Origin: GCA-002733465 sp039969155
GTDB taxonomy: Bacteria; Pseudomonadota; Gammaproteobacteria; Enterobacterales; Kangiellaceae
Direction: 5' to 3'
Assembly: GCA_039969155.1 (NCBI GenBank)
Contig: JBDVOJ010000083.1
Span: 1-64,000, forward strand
DNA length: 64,000 nucleotides
Below the pieces are notes generated by a model. That model saw only the letters and a program-made list of their open reading frames with translations. It was not told where the DNA came from and ran no database searches. The translations under genes were made by a program, and so were the position numbers. Positions 52,000 through 61,609 of this stretch are shown here, piece by piece (positions within the stretch are counted from its first letter, which is position 1; the number at the start of each line of letters is the position of its first letter).

Positions 52000-53664
52000 A
52001 TGGCGCAGTATATCTATTCTATGAACAGGGTGAGCAAAGTTGTTCCCCCCAAAAAGACTATCCTTAAAGATATTTCTCTCAGTTTTTTTCCAGGCGCAAA
52101 AATTGGCGTGTTGGGCCTTAATGGTTCAGGTAAATCTACCCTATTAAGAATAATGGCCGGTCTAGATACCGACATTGAGGGAGAAGCGATTCCCTTAAAG
52201 GGGATCAATATAGGCTACTTGCCTCAGGAGCCGCAGTTGGATGAGAGTCTAGATGTTAGAGGTAATGTAGAATTAGGAATAGCAGAAATTAAACAAGTCC
52301 TTAATCGATTTGATGAAGTCAATAACGCTTTTGCTGACCCTGAAGCCGATTTTGACGCTTTGTTAAAGGAACAAGCTGAATTGCAAGATAAGATTGAAGC
52401 AGCAGGTGCATGGGAGGTTGATCGCATGCTGGACAAAGCGGCAGACGCGCTGAGATTACCGCCTTGGGATGCAGAAGTTAAGCATCTTTCTGGAGGAGAA
52501 AAGCGCCGTGTTGCACTCTGTCAGTTGCTACTATCGAAACCAGATATGCTATTGCTCGACGAGCCGACTAATCATTTAGATGCTGAGTCAGTGGCCTGGT
52601 TAGAACGTTTCTTACAAGACTTTAAAGGCACAGTTGTGGCGATTACCCATGATCGGTATTTCCTAGATAATGTTGCCGGATGGATATTAGAATTAGACCG
52701 AGGCCATGGCATTCCATGGGAAGGAAATTATTCATCATGGTTAGATCAAAAGAGTAATCGGTTAGCGATGGAAGAAAAGAGAGAAACGGCCCATCAAAAG
52801 GCAATGAAGGAAGAGCTTGAATGGGTGCGTTCAAACCCTAAAGGTCGGCAAGCTAAAAGTAAGGCACGTATTGCTAAGTTTGAAGAATTGTCATCGCAAT
52901 CATATCAAAAACGAAATGAAACCCAAGACTTATATATTCCACCAGGGCCACGTCTTGGCAATTTAGTAATTGAAGCCAATCACTTACAAAAGAGCTTTGG
53001 TGATAAATGCTTAGTCGACGACCTTAGTTTTAACCTTCCTCAAGGTGGTATCGTCGGTATCATTGGGCCCAATGGTGCGGGTAAGTCAACTTTGTTCAAA
53101 ATGCTCGTTGGTCAAGAAAAACCAGACAGTGGTGAACTAAGAGTAGGGGAAACCGTCGAAATTGCCTACGTTGATCAGTCTCGCGATTCACTTGATGACA
53201 ATAAAACAGTTTGGCAGGAAATTTCAGATGATTCCGATACTATCACCGTCGGAAATTATCAAGTTTCTTCACGTCAATATGTTGGACGATTTAACTTCAA
53301 AGGTGGCGATCAACAAAAATTTATTAAAGATCTCTCCGGAGGTGAACGCAATCGAGTGCACCTTGCCAAGCTATTAAAGAGTGGCGGTAACTTATTGTTG
53401 CTTGACGAACCAACTAATGATCTAGACGTTGAGACTCTGAGAGCGCTGGAAGAGGCCGTTTTAGCGTTCCCTGGCTGCGCAGTAATTATATCGCATGATC
53501 GGTGGTTCTTAGACCGTGTGGCAACTCACATATTAGCTTATGAAGGTGATAGTAAAACGGTGTGGTATGAGGGAAATTATGCCGACTATGAAGCCGATCG
53601 AAAACGCAGATTAGGTGCCGACGCTGATGCTCCTGTTCGAATTAAATACCGTAAAATTAGCTGA
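52000..53664 (+). CDS. ettA: Energy-dependent translational throttle protein EttA (ABC-F)
   Basis: 554 residues. Two ABC ATPase domains in one chain: Walker A GLNGSGKST near 42 and GPNGAGKST near 357, signatures LSGGEKRRVALCQLLL and LSGGERNRVHLAKLL, and Walker B LLLDEPTNHLD and LLLDEPTNDLD. The linker (QKAMKEELEWVRSNPKGRQAKSKARIAKFEEL) and overall sequence match EttA rather than Uup or YheS. EttA binds the ribosomal E site and gates the first elongation cycle according to ATP/ADP. A NUDIX gene follows 9 bp later. Confidence 0.97.
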   Translation: MAQYIYSMNRVSKVVPPKKTILKDISLSFFPGAKIGVLGLNGSGKSTLLRIMAGLDTDIEGEAIPLKGINIGYLPQEPQLDESLDVRGNVELGIAEIKQVLNRFDEVNNAFADPEADFDALLKEQAELQDKIEAAGAWEVDRMLDKAADALRLPPWDAEVKHLSGGEKRRVALCQLLLSKPDMLLLDEPTNHLDAESVAWLERFLQDFKGTVVAITHDRYFLDNVAGWILELDRGHGIPWEGNYSSWLDQKSNRLAMEEKRETAHQKAMKEELEWVRSNPKGRQAKSKARIAKFEELSSQSYQKRNETQDLYIPPGPRLGNLVIEANHLQKSFGDKCLVDDLSFNLPQGGIVGIIGPNGAGKSTLFKMLVGQEKPDSGELRVGETVEIAYVDQSRDSLDDNKTVWQEISDDSDTITVGNYQVSSRQYVGRFNFKGGDQQKFIKDLSGGERNRVHLAKLLKSGGNLLLLDEPTNDLDVETLRALEEAVLAFPGCAVIISHDRWFLDRVATHILAYEGDSKTVWYEGNYADYEADRKRRLGADADAPVRIKYRKIS

Positions 53665-53673
53665 TCGTAGTTT

Positions 53674-54318
53674 TTGGTGTTGTTAGTGATATTCATTCGA
53701 TGCAAGCTTATTGCTGGGGTTACTGCTTTAATATTGGTAGCGCAAAGTTTTGAATTACGAGCTGCTGGAGCTGGCGTTCTGGTTTCGACTGAACGTAATA
53801 ATCAAGTATATGTTCTATTAGCTGACCACAAAAAACCGAGTCAAATAACTCGAGGTTGGAGTACCCTAGGTGGCACGATAAAAGATGGAGAATCTGAACT
53901 TCACGCTGCGGTGCGAGAAGTCGTCGAAGAGTCCGGTGGCGTTTTGTCAGCTGAATTACTTTTTTCAACTGTGAATCCCGAAGTTAAAACAATGACACCA
54001 GGTTTTACTATTTTTTATGCAAAGGTCCCTTTCCAAAACGTTGACTTATTCAATTTAACAAAAGGTTCGGAAAGCAAACTTGGCAATAGTGAAAGAGGCC
54101 CTTTTATTTGGCTACCTTGGTCGGAAGTACTTGCTGCAGCAAAAAAGTACCAAGAGCAACTTAATTCAGATTCTGGGTCGAAAGTTATTCTTGATAAAAA
54201 ATTTCTGCCTGAAAATAGTCAAACTGATTGGTTTTTTGATGCTTTTTTAGCAACCGTTAAGAGTATCTCAGAGACTTCTCATACTAATCTTTATTCGTTG
54301 AAACCGACTGTTGATTAA
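53674..54318 (+). CDS. NUDIX hydrolase with N-terminal signal-like segment
   Basis: Up to 214 residues. The NUDIX box is complete: GTIKDGESELHAAVREVVEESG (G-x5-E-x7-RE-x2-EE-x-G). A hydrophobic N-terminal stretch (VIFIRCKLIAGVTALILVAQSFELRA) resembles a signal peptide. The start is unclear: TTG 53674, GTG 53677 and GTG 53686 are all in frame and none has a good ribosome-binding site. The closest ATG-free option leaves the signal segment intact. It would hydrolyse a nucleoside-diphosphate-linked compound, perhaps outside the cytoplasm. It is coupled to ettA by proximity. Confidence 0.75.
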   Translation: MVLLVIFIRCKLIAGVTALILVAQSFELRAAGAGVLVSTERNNQVYVLLADHKKPSQITRGWSTLGGTIKDGESELHAAVREVVEESGGVLSAELLFSTVNPEVKTMTPGFTIFYAKVPFQNVDLFNLTKGSESKLGNSERGPFIWLPWSEVLAAAKKYQEQLNSDSGSKVILDKKFLPENSQTDWFFDAFLATVKSISETSHTNLYSLKPTVD

Positions 54319-54337
54319 AGCAAAACTTATTGTTAAT

Positions 54338-54364
54338 AAAAAGCCAGCTAAACGCTGGCTTTTT
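54338..54364. terminator. Bidirectional rho-independent terminator
   Basis: An A-run, GCCAGC, loop TAAAC, GCTGGC and a T-run, between the convergent NUDIX and carboxypeptidase genes. Confidence 0.88.
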
Positions 54365-54394
54365 ATTGGATTTAGAATTTATCCGGTTTGATAG

Positions 54395-57300
54395 TTAATC
54401 AAACCAGTAAGCATCTAACTGAGTTCCACTCGAAGCTGCCGTTCCTCTAACGATAATAAACCAAGTACCTTCATCGGGGTTAGAAATTGTACAGTTGTGA
54501 GTGTTACCAGCGCCTTGTTGAATACAATCATTATTGGTTCGGGTTGGTGCGGAACCAAAATTAATGACTAAATCAACATTACCTGTGCCGCTTGAGGTAT
54601 CGATTACCAGAGACGTTGCACCTGCAGGTACATCAATGGTGTAAGACAAGTTCTCACCACGTGCAGGGCTAAGATCTGTTTCAGTGAACCCGCCGGAATT
54701 ACCACCTGCTTGAGTGACCGACACCGATTGAGTTTCAGAATCAGTCGCGCCGTCATTGTCGGTAACTGTTAAAGATACTGAATAGGTTCCAGCTGAAGCA
54801 TAAGTATGTATAGGACTGGCTGTGGTTGAACTGTTACCGTCGCCAAAGTCCCAACTGTGGCTGCTGATACTGCCATCGCTATCACTACTTAAGTCTGTAA
54901 AGGTCGCTGCTAACTCGTTAGATGTAACGCTAAAACTCGCGCTGGGTGGGTTGTTAGAATCGCTTACCGTGACAGATTGGCTCGTTGAGTCTGATGCTCC
55001 TTGATCATCTGTAACCGTCAATTGTACAGTATAGGTTCCTGCCACCGTATAATTGTGGATAGGGTTGGTTTCTATCGATGTATTACCATCGCCAAAATCC
55101 CAATTGCGTGAAGTAATGGTTCCATCGCTATCATTACTCGAGTCAGTAAAGGTCGCCTGAAGTGCATCTACGATGACATTAAATCCCGCAGTCGGCGACA
55201 CATTGCCGGTTGTCTCTACCGTCCAGTAGGCATCTAGTTGGATTCCTGAAGAAGCTTGCACCCCGCGAACAATAATGTACCAAGTGCCTTGTTGAGGATC
55301 GGTAATGCTACAACTGTGATCATTGCCAGCCCCTTGTACAATACAATCATTATCAGTACGGGTTGGCGCAGAACCATAGTTGAGAACCAAGTCTGCATTG
55401 CCACTGCCGCCAGATATGCTGACCTCTAATAAAGAGGCGTTAGCTGGAACTTCAATGGTATAAGATAAGTTCTCACCACGACTTGGACTTAGCCCGGTTT
55501 CTGTGAAGCCTCCTGTGGTATTAGTCGGAGTTTGTTCTACCACGACGGTTTCTGTGGTGGAAGAAAATCCACTATCGTTATCTGTAACAGTGAGTGAGAC
55601 TGCGTAACTACCATCTTCGGCGTAGGTGTGAGAGGGATTTTGTAAAGCGCTTATTTGGCCATCGCCAAAGTCCCAATCATAACGACTAATTGTGCCATCA
55701 GGATCGTTGCTAGCCGCAGCATCAAAGTTACAAACAAGCTCATTACAACTAGTGGTGAATTCTGCAATTGGCAGTTGATTGTCAGAGATAGTGAGTTTGT
55801 TGGCTGTTGGTACGCCCACATTACCAGCTTCGTCATAAGCTCTCACATAGATAATATGATCGCCATTGGATAACCCTGAAGTGTCAATTTGCGCGTCAAA
55901 TAATTCCACGCCATCGGATAGATCGCCATCGTTTCCAAGAACTTCTATCACTGTTGCAGTTTCTTTCCATACCGGCGTATCGATGGAGTACTCAACCTTG
56001 CTTATAGTGTTTCCATTGGTTGAAAGCTGAGTGCGAGTCGCATCGGCCGTCACCACTAACTCGACTGGTGTTCCAGAAGGAACACTAGTACCTGTGTTAC
56101 TTTCTGCGAGTTCAATTTGAGTGACTTCAGGACCATGAGCAAGTAAGTAAGGTGCGGCTGAAACTTTCGCAGCGTATATTAAAGCCGGTAAATTATCAGG
56201 TCTGATAGTGTCTTGATAATTGGTGCATTGCTGAAAAAATGAAGTCCCGAGTTCAAAAGTGAACGCGGCAATTCCAAGTTCACCATAACTAACATCATCT
56301 GAAGTACCGTCTGTCGGATAAAGTCCTATGCTTTGTTGAGGTGTGTAATTATTAAACCACGCTAGTTTGTTACCCAAAGAAACGAACCCATCGTCGTTAG
56401 GAGATAGAGCGCTGGAGTGCCCCCAAGGCCAAAGAACTAATTCGCTATAACTGTGGATATCTAGATGCATACCTGCAGTATCTGTAGGAGCCGCATCATT
56501 TATATTATCGCCGCGAACATCAGGAAATATACTTCGAATATAGTTGGAGACTGCTTGTGTTTCTGGTTCCGATTCTGGTGCACTTCCACGGTAAGTGCTA
56601 TCACACTCAAAACCGCTGGAGCCATTACTCGTTGAGTTCCAGAAGTAAGCGAAATTTCTATTTAAATCAACACCAACACTTATTCCCGGGCAGTGATTTT
56701 TGTTAGTGTTTTTTCTTTGTAAAATCCCAGTTTCAGCAATTTTTCTACCATCAGGATTCATATGAAATAAAATATGTACTTCGTGATAATCTAGTATCCA
56801 CTGGATATCAACATTATTTTCATATTCGGTTAGCAGCTCTTTGGCAAAGTCTAAAGTGAGCGCTGCTGGAGTGTATTCTCTAGCATGCATTGAGCTGTGC
56901 ACAAATAACTTAGGTTTGTCTTCAACAATTGATTGATTGGTTAGCTTAAGTACCATCAAGTCGTAACCACCTTGGTTATTCGCCTTATCCCATGAGTCCC
57001 CAATATCAATCCACTCTGCTAAGTTTGGGTAATCAACTACAAATTGTTCTCCTTCATCTAAAGTTTCTTCAACGGTTGCATAACATTCGAAGCCCGGAAT
57101 ACCGTCCATTAGAATGCCTTGAGATTTTTGTTGTAAACGATGAGCTATATTTTGTTGGAATAACTTATACTTCGCATTCCACTCGGTCGCTGTTTCAATC
57201 TGTAAGCCTTGCTCTTTTAGTTGTGCAATTTCTTTTGTCGTCAAATCAGCAATAATATAGTTATCTTGATAGTTGGTTTCTAAGACAGCATGATGAAACG

Positions 57301-57526
57301 AAATCGCTATTTTTCTAGCTAATGCATCGTCGCTAACTAAAATCTTGTAAGCAACTAAGTTATCCGAAGTCTGATTTATGTTTTGAATAACAGATTGTGT
57401 AACTTTATTGAGTGATGTTGTATTTGTTTCTGTCTGACTTTGAACGGCAAGCGCGGGTGCAAGCAATGCACATGCGCCAATTAAAATCTTAGAAACTTTA
57501 TTATGAGGAAACGTCCTTTTGTTCAT
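54395..57526 (-). CDS. Secreted M14 zinc carboxypeptidase with PKD and PPC domains
   Basis: 1043 residues. A signal peptide (about 13-30) and a propeptide-like region lead to an M14 domain (about 150-460). It has the zinc motif HAREYTPA (His214, Glu217), a third ligand candidate in HLDIHSY near 356, GVDLNRNFAYF, and the catalytic-Glu region AFTFELGTSFF near 425. Downstream are a PKD domain (DFGDG near 620), a PPC domain (about 670-770), two more PKD domains (DFGDG near 810 and 895) and a final PPC domain. The two PPC copies are near-identical in places (LSPxRGENLSYTI). It would trim C-terminal residues from extracellular proteins, with PKD/PPC domains for substrate or matrix binding and secretion. 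Confidence 0.92.
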   Translation of the reverse strand: MNKRTFPHNKVSKILIGACALLAPALAVQSQTETNTTSLNKVTQSVIQNINQTSDNLVAYKILVSDDALARKIAISFHHAVLETNYQDNYIIADLTTKEIAQLKEQGLQIETATEWNAKYKLFQQNIAHRLQQKSQGILMDGIPGFECYATVEETLDEGEQFVVDYPNLAEWIDIGDSWDKANNQGGYDLMVLKLTNQSIVEDKPKLFVHSSMHAREYTPAALTLDFAKELLTEYENNVDIQWILDYHEVHILFHMNPDGRKIAETGILQRKNTNKNHCPGISVGVDLNRNFAYFWNSTSNGSSGFECDSTYRGSAPESEPETQAVSNYIRSIFPDVRGDNINDAAPTDTAGMHLDIHSYSELVLWPWGHSSALSPNDDGFVSLGNKLAWFNNYTPQQSIGLYPTDGTSDDVSYGELGIAAFTFELGTSFFQQCTNYQDTIRPDNLPALIYAAKVSAAPYLLAHGPEVTQIELAESNTGTSVPSGTPVELVVTADATRTQLSTNGNTISKVEYSIDTPVWKETATVIEVLGNDGDLSDGVELFDAQIDTSGLSNGDHIIYVRAYDEAGNVGVPTANKLTISDNQLPIAEFTTSCNELVCNFDAAASNDPDGTISRYDWDFGDGQISALQNPSHTYAEDGSYAVSLTVTDNDSGFSSTTETVVVEQTPTNTTGGFTETGLSPSRGENLSYTIEVPANASLLEVSISGGSGNADLVLNYGSAPTRTDNDCIVQGAGNDHSCSITDPQQGTWYIIVRGVQASSGIQLDAYWTVETTGNVSPTAGFNVIVDALQATFTDSSNDSDGTITSRNWDFGDGNTSIETNPIHNYTVAGTYTVQLTVTDDQGASDSTSQSVTVSDSNNPPSASFSVTSNELAATFTDLSSDSDGSISSHSWDFGDGNSSTTASPIHTYASAGTYSVSLTVTDNDGATDSETQSVSVTQAGGNSGGFTETDLSPARGENLSYTIDVPAGATSLVIDTSSGTGNVDLVINFGSAPTRTNNDCIQQGAGNTHNCTISNPDEGTWFIIVRGTAASSGTQLDAYWFD

Positions 57527-57633
57527 TATTGTAGTCTCTTATTGTTTATTGGGATGGTACTTGTTGGAATGGCTCTAATTGGAATAGTACCAACAGCAGG
57601 CTAACAGATAGCATTTTTTATTAATGTTAAATA

Positions 57634-58119
57634 TTACCTGCTTCTTTGATTAAATGAATGGAAATGGTCAATTAGAACTTCGGCATTTTTTATCTCGTCG
57701 TGAGTTTTAAATAGCTCGATAACACATTCAGCCGTGCAAAGCCCGTCAGCTCTTTGGTTTCTTCTAAGTAGATAATCTGAAGAAGTCTTAGTGTTGATAG
57801 AAAAAACTTCAAGCTGCTTTAGGTAAGGGGTTCTATTTAATATTTTCTGTGCTTCTTGCCAGGTGGCATCTAACAAAACATACTGGTGAAATGGTGGTCC
57901 AGAATTAGCAATACCTTTGTTGCCTTCTAATGGTTTTCCTGAAGGATGAATTAATGCTAATTGCTTATTTGATGCCAGTTTCTGTAAGGTTTTATCTTGA
58001 TTAACGCGGTTCCAAATAATTCTTGTTACTTGTTGAGGAAATAATTCAATTGCTAATTGTCCGGTATTGGTTGGCCGTTCAGATTCTCGTTGATGGGTGA
58101 GTAAATGAATCTTTATCAT
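57634..58119 (-). CDS. DTW domain protein (short form without the zinc-binding N-terminus)
   Basis: 161 residues. It has the DTW-family features RPTNTGQLA near 16, LLDATWQEAQKIL near 92 (the DxTW motif) and LRRNQRADGLCTAECV. The family includes TapT/TuaA enzymes that put an aminocarboxypropyl group on tRNA uridine. The usual N-terminal cysteine cluster is missing, and an in-frame stop four codons upstream of the ATG rules out a longer start. The gene overlaps murI by 4 bp and is translationally coupled to it. Confidence 0.82.
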   Translation of the reverse strand: MIKIHLLTHQRESERPTNTGQLAIELFPQQVTRIIWNRVNQDKTLQKLASNKQLALIHPSGKPLEGNKGIANSGPPFHQYVLLDATWQEAQKILNRTPYLKQLEVFSINTKTSSDYLLRRNQRADGLCTAECVIELFKTHDEIKNAEVLIDHFHSFNQRSR

Positions 58120-58910
58120 AGATTGAGCGATCTAAGAGTGACTGGTTGCTGCATTAGACGGTTAAATTTGACTCTCGCCGACTCGGGTTCAGTTGAGTAA
58201 AAATGGCTCGTGCCCTGATTAAAATTTGTATTAAGATTATTTTCGAGGCGCCGTCGTAATTCGATGGCAACCGCCATGCTACTTTCATAAAGCGTTACAT
58301 GATCGCCCATAATTTTACTAATAGCATCTGTTAGAAAAGGATAGTGAGTACAGCCCAAAACAAGTGAGTCGATATTAGCGTTTTGAAAATAACTAAGCTC
58401 AGCCTCAATAAGACGATATTCTTTTTCGCTAATAGCTTCTGATTCCTCGACTAAACTGACGAACAAAGGCGAGGCTTTTTCGAATATCTCCAAGTTAGAA
58501 GAAAAGTTTTCCTTTAATGAAAGATACTTTTTGCTTCGCAGAGTTGCTTGGGTAGCCAATACGCCAACTCGTTTATTGTGACTTGCTTCGGCAGCTGGTT
58601 TCAAAGCCGGTTCTAAGCCAACTATTGGGCAATCATATTTTTCTCTAAGAGAGTTAACAGCAGCGGCGGTGGCGGTATTACATGCAACTACCATAGCCTT
58701 AACGTTTTTGCCTTGCAAGAATTCAGAAATCAACAAAACTCGACCTTCGATTTGCTGGTCAGTTTTTTCCCCATAGGGGGTATAGGCGCTGTCGGCTACA
58801 TAGATCAAATTTTCATTGGGTAATAGCTGTCGCACAGCATTTAGGACACTCAAGCCGCCGACACCTGAATCAAATATTCCAATAGGGAGATTGTTAATTT
58901 TGAATGACAC
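58116..58910 (-). CDS. murI: Glutamate racemase
   Basis: 264 residues from a GTG start. It begins with the conserved IGIFDSGVGGLSVLNAVRQ, and the two catalytic cysteines stand in VACNTATAA (about 75) and LGCTHYPFL (about 186). It makes D-glutamate for peptidoglycan. The DTW gene follows with a 4-bp overlap. It is divergent from the lipoprotein gene at 59059. Confidence 0.96.
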   Translation of the reverse strand: MSFKINNLPIGIFDSGVGGLSVLNAVRQLLPNENLIYVADSAYTPYGEKTDQQIEGRVLLISEFLQGKNVKAMVVACNTATAAAVNSLREKYDCPIVGLEPALKPAAEASHNKRVGVLATQATLRSKKYLSLKENFSSNLEIFEKASPLFVSLVEESEAISEKEYRLIEAELSYFQNANIDSLVLGCTHYPFLTDAISKIMGDHVTLYESSMAVAIELRRRLENNLNTNFNQGTSHFYSTEPESARVKFNRLMQQPVTLRSLNL

Positions 58911-59003
58911 TCTTTACCAGAAAAACAAAATTTTACCATAGTGGGTCGTTGTTGGGCGAACTCTATTAGCACTAAAATTTACCGAAAGTTTACCCAAATA
59001 TAT

Positions 59004-59031
59004 TTGGAGTCAACTGAGGCTATGTTAGTAT
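59004..59031 (+). promoter_or_regulatory. Probable promoter of the SLT-type lipoprotein gene
   Basis: TTGGAG, 16-bp spacer, TAGTAT. Transcription would start about 20 bp before the ATG at 59059. Confidence 0.4.
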
Positions 59032-59058
59032 AACCGGATAATACAAAGGACTTATTTT

Positions 59059-59673
59059 ATGACGTTAAATTGGTCAAAACTCTTTCCAGTTGTTGTTGCC
59101 GTTAGCTTATTAAATGCTTGTGCTACCTACAAGCCAAGCAATACAAATGATATATGCAGTATTTTTTCCGGTGAAATCGATTGGTATGAAGCGGCTCGTG
59201 ATGCGCAGCATAAATGGGGAACGCCCATTTTTGTTATGATGGCAATTATGCATCAGGAATCTCGCTTTATCGATGATGCTCAACCCGATCGTGAGTGGTT
59301 TTTGGGATTTATACCTTTACCAAGGCGCTCATCGGCTTATGGTTATGCGCAGGCTCAAGATCCTGTATGGGGAGAGTACTTACAGCAAAGTGCGGGTTTT
59401 AGCGCGGATCGAGATGAGTTTGAAGACGCTATTGATTTTATAGGGTGGTATACTGCGGGAAGTAATCGGCTTCTCAAAATATCCAAGTGGGATGCATATG
59501 GCCAGTATTTGGCTTATCATGAAGGACGTGGTGGCTACAAGCGTAAAACTTATAATTCAAAGCCTTGGTTAAAAAACGTAGCGACTAAAGTTAAGCGCAA
59601 GGCTTCTTTGTACAACCAGCAGCTAAAGCGCTGCCAAGCCCAACTCGATGACCGTTTAGATAGTTGGTTCTAG
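59059..59673 (+). CDS. SLT-type transglycosylase-like lipoprotein
   Basis: 204 residues. A lipoprotein signal ends in LLNAC (Cys21). The following domain shows the lysozyme-like SLT features: MMAIMHQESRFIDDA with the candidate catalytic Glu (about residue 71), SSAYGYAQAQDPVWGEY and YHEGRGGYKR. It would cleave or bind peptidoglycan from the inner face of the outer membrane. It has its own promoter and is followed 43 bp later by the acyltransferase gene. Confidence 0.8.
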   Translation: MTLNWSKLFPVVVAVSLLNACATYKPSNTNDICSIFSGEIDWYEAARDAQHKWGTPIFVMMAIMHQESRFIDDAQPDREWFLGFIPLPRRSSAYGYAQAQDPVWGEYLQQSAGFSADRDEFEDAIDFIGWYTAGSNRLLKISKWDAYGQYLAYHEGRGGYKRKTYNSKPWLKNVATKVKRKASLYNQQLKRCQAQLDDRLDSWF

Positions 59674-59715
59674 TAAACAAATGGTATCAATTGTGCTCTA
59701 TTAACAGGGGAAGAA

Positions 59716-61131
59716 ATGGCTGGGGAAATTACTATTCCTGTATGGCTTTTCTTAATATTACTGGCTTTAGCCAGTATTGTTGTTGTACAAAAGTTTCTTT
59801 TTCCAGGTATTCGCTGGTTTTTTCGAAAGAAGATTAATCAAGCCATTATTGAGCTAAATCAAAAATTCAATATCACTTTAAAACCGTTTCAGTTGACCAA
59901 AAGACAGGTCCTTCTCGATCGATTAATTCACGACTCCGAAGTGCTCGATTTTGTACAAGATCAAGCAAAACATGATGAAGTTCCGCGCGATGTGTTAATG
60001 GAAAAAGTTCAAAGGTATGCGAGAGAAATAGTACCTTCTTTTAACGCCTATATTTATTACCGTGTCGGATTTTGGCTATCTAAGAAGCTTGCGCTAATGT
60101 TGTATAAAGTTCAAGTTAAGACAGCAAGCGATCAGCAGCTCAATCAACTTGATAAAGACTCAACGATAGTTTTCGTCATGAATCACCGTAGCAATATGGA
60201 CTATATATTAGTTTCATTTTTAGTTTCGGAGAAAATGACCATGTCCTATGCCGTAGGGGAGTGGGCTAGAGTTTGGCCCCTTCAAGGTCTTATAAAATCA
60301 ATGGGAGCTTATTTTGTCAGACGCAATTCCCGTAATCCTCTTTATCGAAAGGTGCTTGAAAGATATATCGATATGGCGACTCGAGAAGGTGTTTGTCAAG
60401 CCGTGTTTCCTGAGGGGGGATTAACCCGCGATGGTGAGCTTAGGCCTGCCAAATTAGGATTTATGGATTACATGTTGCGAAACTACGATCATAATAAACA
60501 TCGAGATATTGTTTTTATTCCCGTTGGCATTAATTACGATCGCGTATTAGAAGATAAGACACTCATTCGCTCACTCGACCCTAATGCCGAACAAAAATCG
60601 AGTTGGTTTGCCGTCAAAACCAGTTTAAAGTTTTGGGTGAGAAACATTCAGCTTGCGCGTCGCCACCAATGGAAGCGCTTTGGTTATGCTAGCGTTAATT
60701 TTTCTGAGCCAATTTCTTCAAAAGCTTATTGTTTGCAACATCAAGTAAACTTTTCATCGCTAAAAACGCAACCGCGTATTGACCAAGTAACTCGTTTTGC
60801 CGAATATCTAATGAAGCAAATAGAGCATTCCATACCGGTAGTCCCTTTGGTTACTGTTGCTTGCATTGCCTCGTCAATGCCGGCTGACGGAATGGAGAAA
60901 TCCGCGATATTAAAGCAGGCAAGGGAGCTGAATATTAAGCTCGAGAATGAGGGCGCTAAAATTCTATTCCCGAACAAAGATATGTTAAGAAACCTTGAAG
61001 CTGCGCTTGATATGCTTTGCTTACGTCGTTTACTTGAAGTTAAGGAAAACCGATATTTTGTCACAAATGAGGGAGCTTCCTTGCTTTGTTATTACCGAAA
61101 TTCGATCGCTCATAGGTTAAGCAATAAATAA
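59716..61131 (+). CDS. PlsB-like glycerolipid acyltransferase
   Basis: 471 residues. One N-terminal transmembrane helix (about 6-26) precedes a PlsC/PlsB-type acyltransferase domain with NHRSNMDY (HX4D; His near 155), GAYFVRRNSRNPLY and FPEGGLTRDG near 233. A further 150 residues resemble the C-terminal part of PlsB-type enzymes. It is shorter than full-length PlsB (about 800 residues) and longer than PlsC (about 245), so it is probably a glycerol-phosphate or lysophospholipid acyltransferase of a PlsB-like subgroup. Substrate order is uncertain. Confidence 0.82.
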   Translation: MAGEITIPVWLFLILLALASIVVVQKFLFPGIRWFFRKKINQAIIELNQKFNITLKPFQLTKRQVLLDRLIHDSEVLDFVQDQAKHDEVPRDVLMEKVQRYAREIVPSFNAYIYYRVGFWLSKKLALMLYKVQVKTASDQQLNQLDKDSTIVFVMNHRSNMDYILVSFLVSEKMTMSYAVGEWARVWPLQGLIKSMGAYFVRRNSRNPLYRKVLERYIDMATREGVCQAVFPEGGLTRDGELRPAKLGFMDYMLRNYDHNKHRDIVFIPVGINYDRVLEDKTLIRSLDPNAEQKSSWFAVKTSLKFWVRNIQLARRHQWKRFGYASVNFSEPISSKAYCLQHQVNFSSLKTQPRIDQVTRFAEYLMKQIEHSIPVVPLVTVACIASSMPADGMEKSAILKQARELNIKLENEGAKILFPNKDMLRNLEAALDMLCLRRLLEVKENRYFVTNEGASLLCYYRNSIAHRLSNK

Positions 61132-61236
61132 ACTGAATAACGCCAGCACGATGACAAAATTACGCGTGATGGGTAAACAGCGTCTATACTGATTAGTGGT
61201 AGCAAAAGTTTTTTAGTCAGTACTAGGAGTAGGTTA

Positions 61237-61575
61237 ATGGTAGAAGAAAAGCGCGAGCACCCTAGGCAATCTCAACAAGGCCCTATTCATGTCGACATAT
61301 TAGAAATGTCGGACCAAAAGCTTCAGTCAAGTGTTCGGTTTGAAGGAGCCATGAAAGATATTTCTCAATCTGGAATTAGGTTGCATGGAAAACATCCTAT
61401 TTCAAGAGGCTCGACTTTAGAGCTAATGGTTGAAGTAGAATCCAGTCGAGTAAAATATTCCTTAAAGGGTAATGTTAAATGGGTATCAGAGACCACTGAA
61501 CATGAGTATGTCGCTGGCCTTGAAATTGATGCTGATAGTCGAGATTTCTCTAATTGGAAGAACAGTTTCAAGTGA
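61237..61575 (+). CDS. PilZ domain protein
   Basis: 112 residues with AGGAG 8 bases upstream. The c-di-GMP motifs are EKREHPRQ near 4 (RxxxR-like) and DISQSGIRL near 42 (DxSxxG). It is a single PilZ domain. It faces the degenerate GGDEF/EAL sensor gene, with 34 bp between the stops. A role as a c-di-GMP effector is likely; its partner is unknown. Confidence 0.87.
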   Translation: MVEEKREHPRQSQQGPIHVDILEMSDQKLQSSVRFEGAMKDISQSGIRLHGKHPISRGSTLELMVEVESSRVKYSLKGNVKWVSETTEHEYVAGLEIDADSRDFSNWKNSFK

Positions 61576-61609
61576 TTTCGATAGTTGTATCGGCTTCCTA
61601 GAGTCGCCT

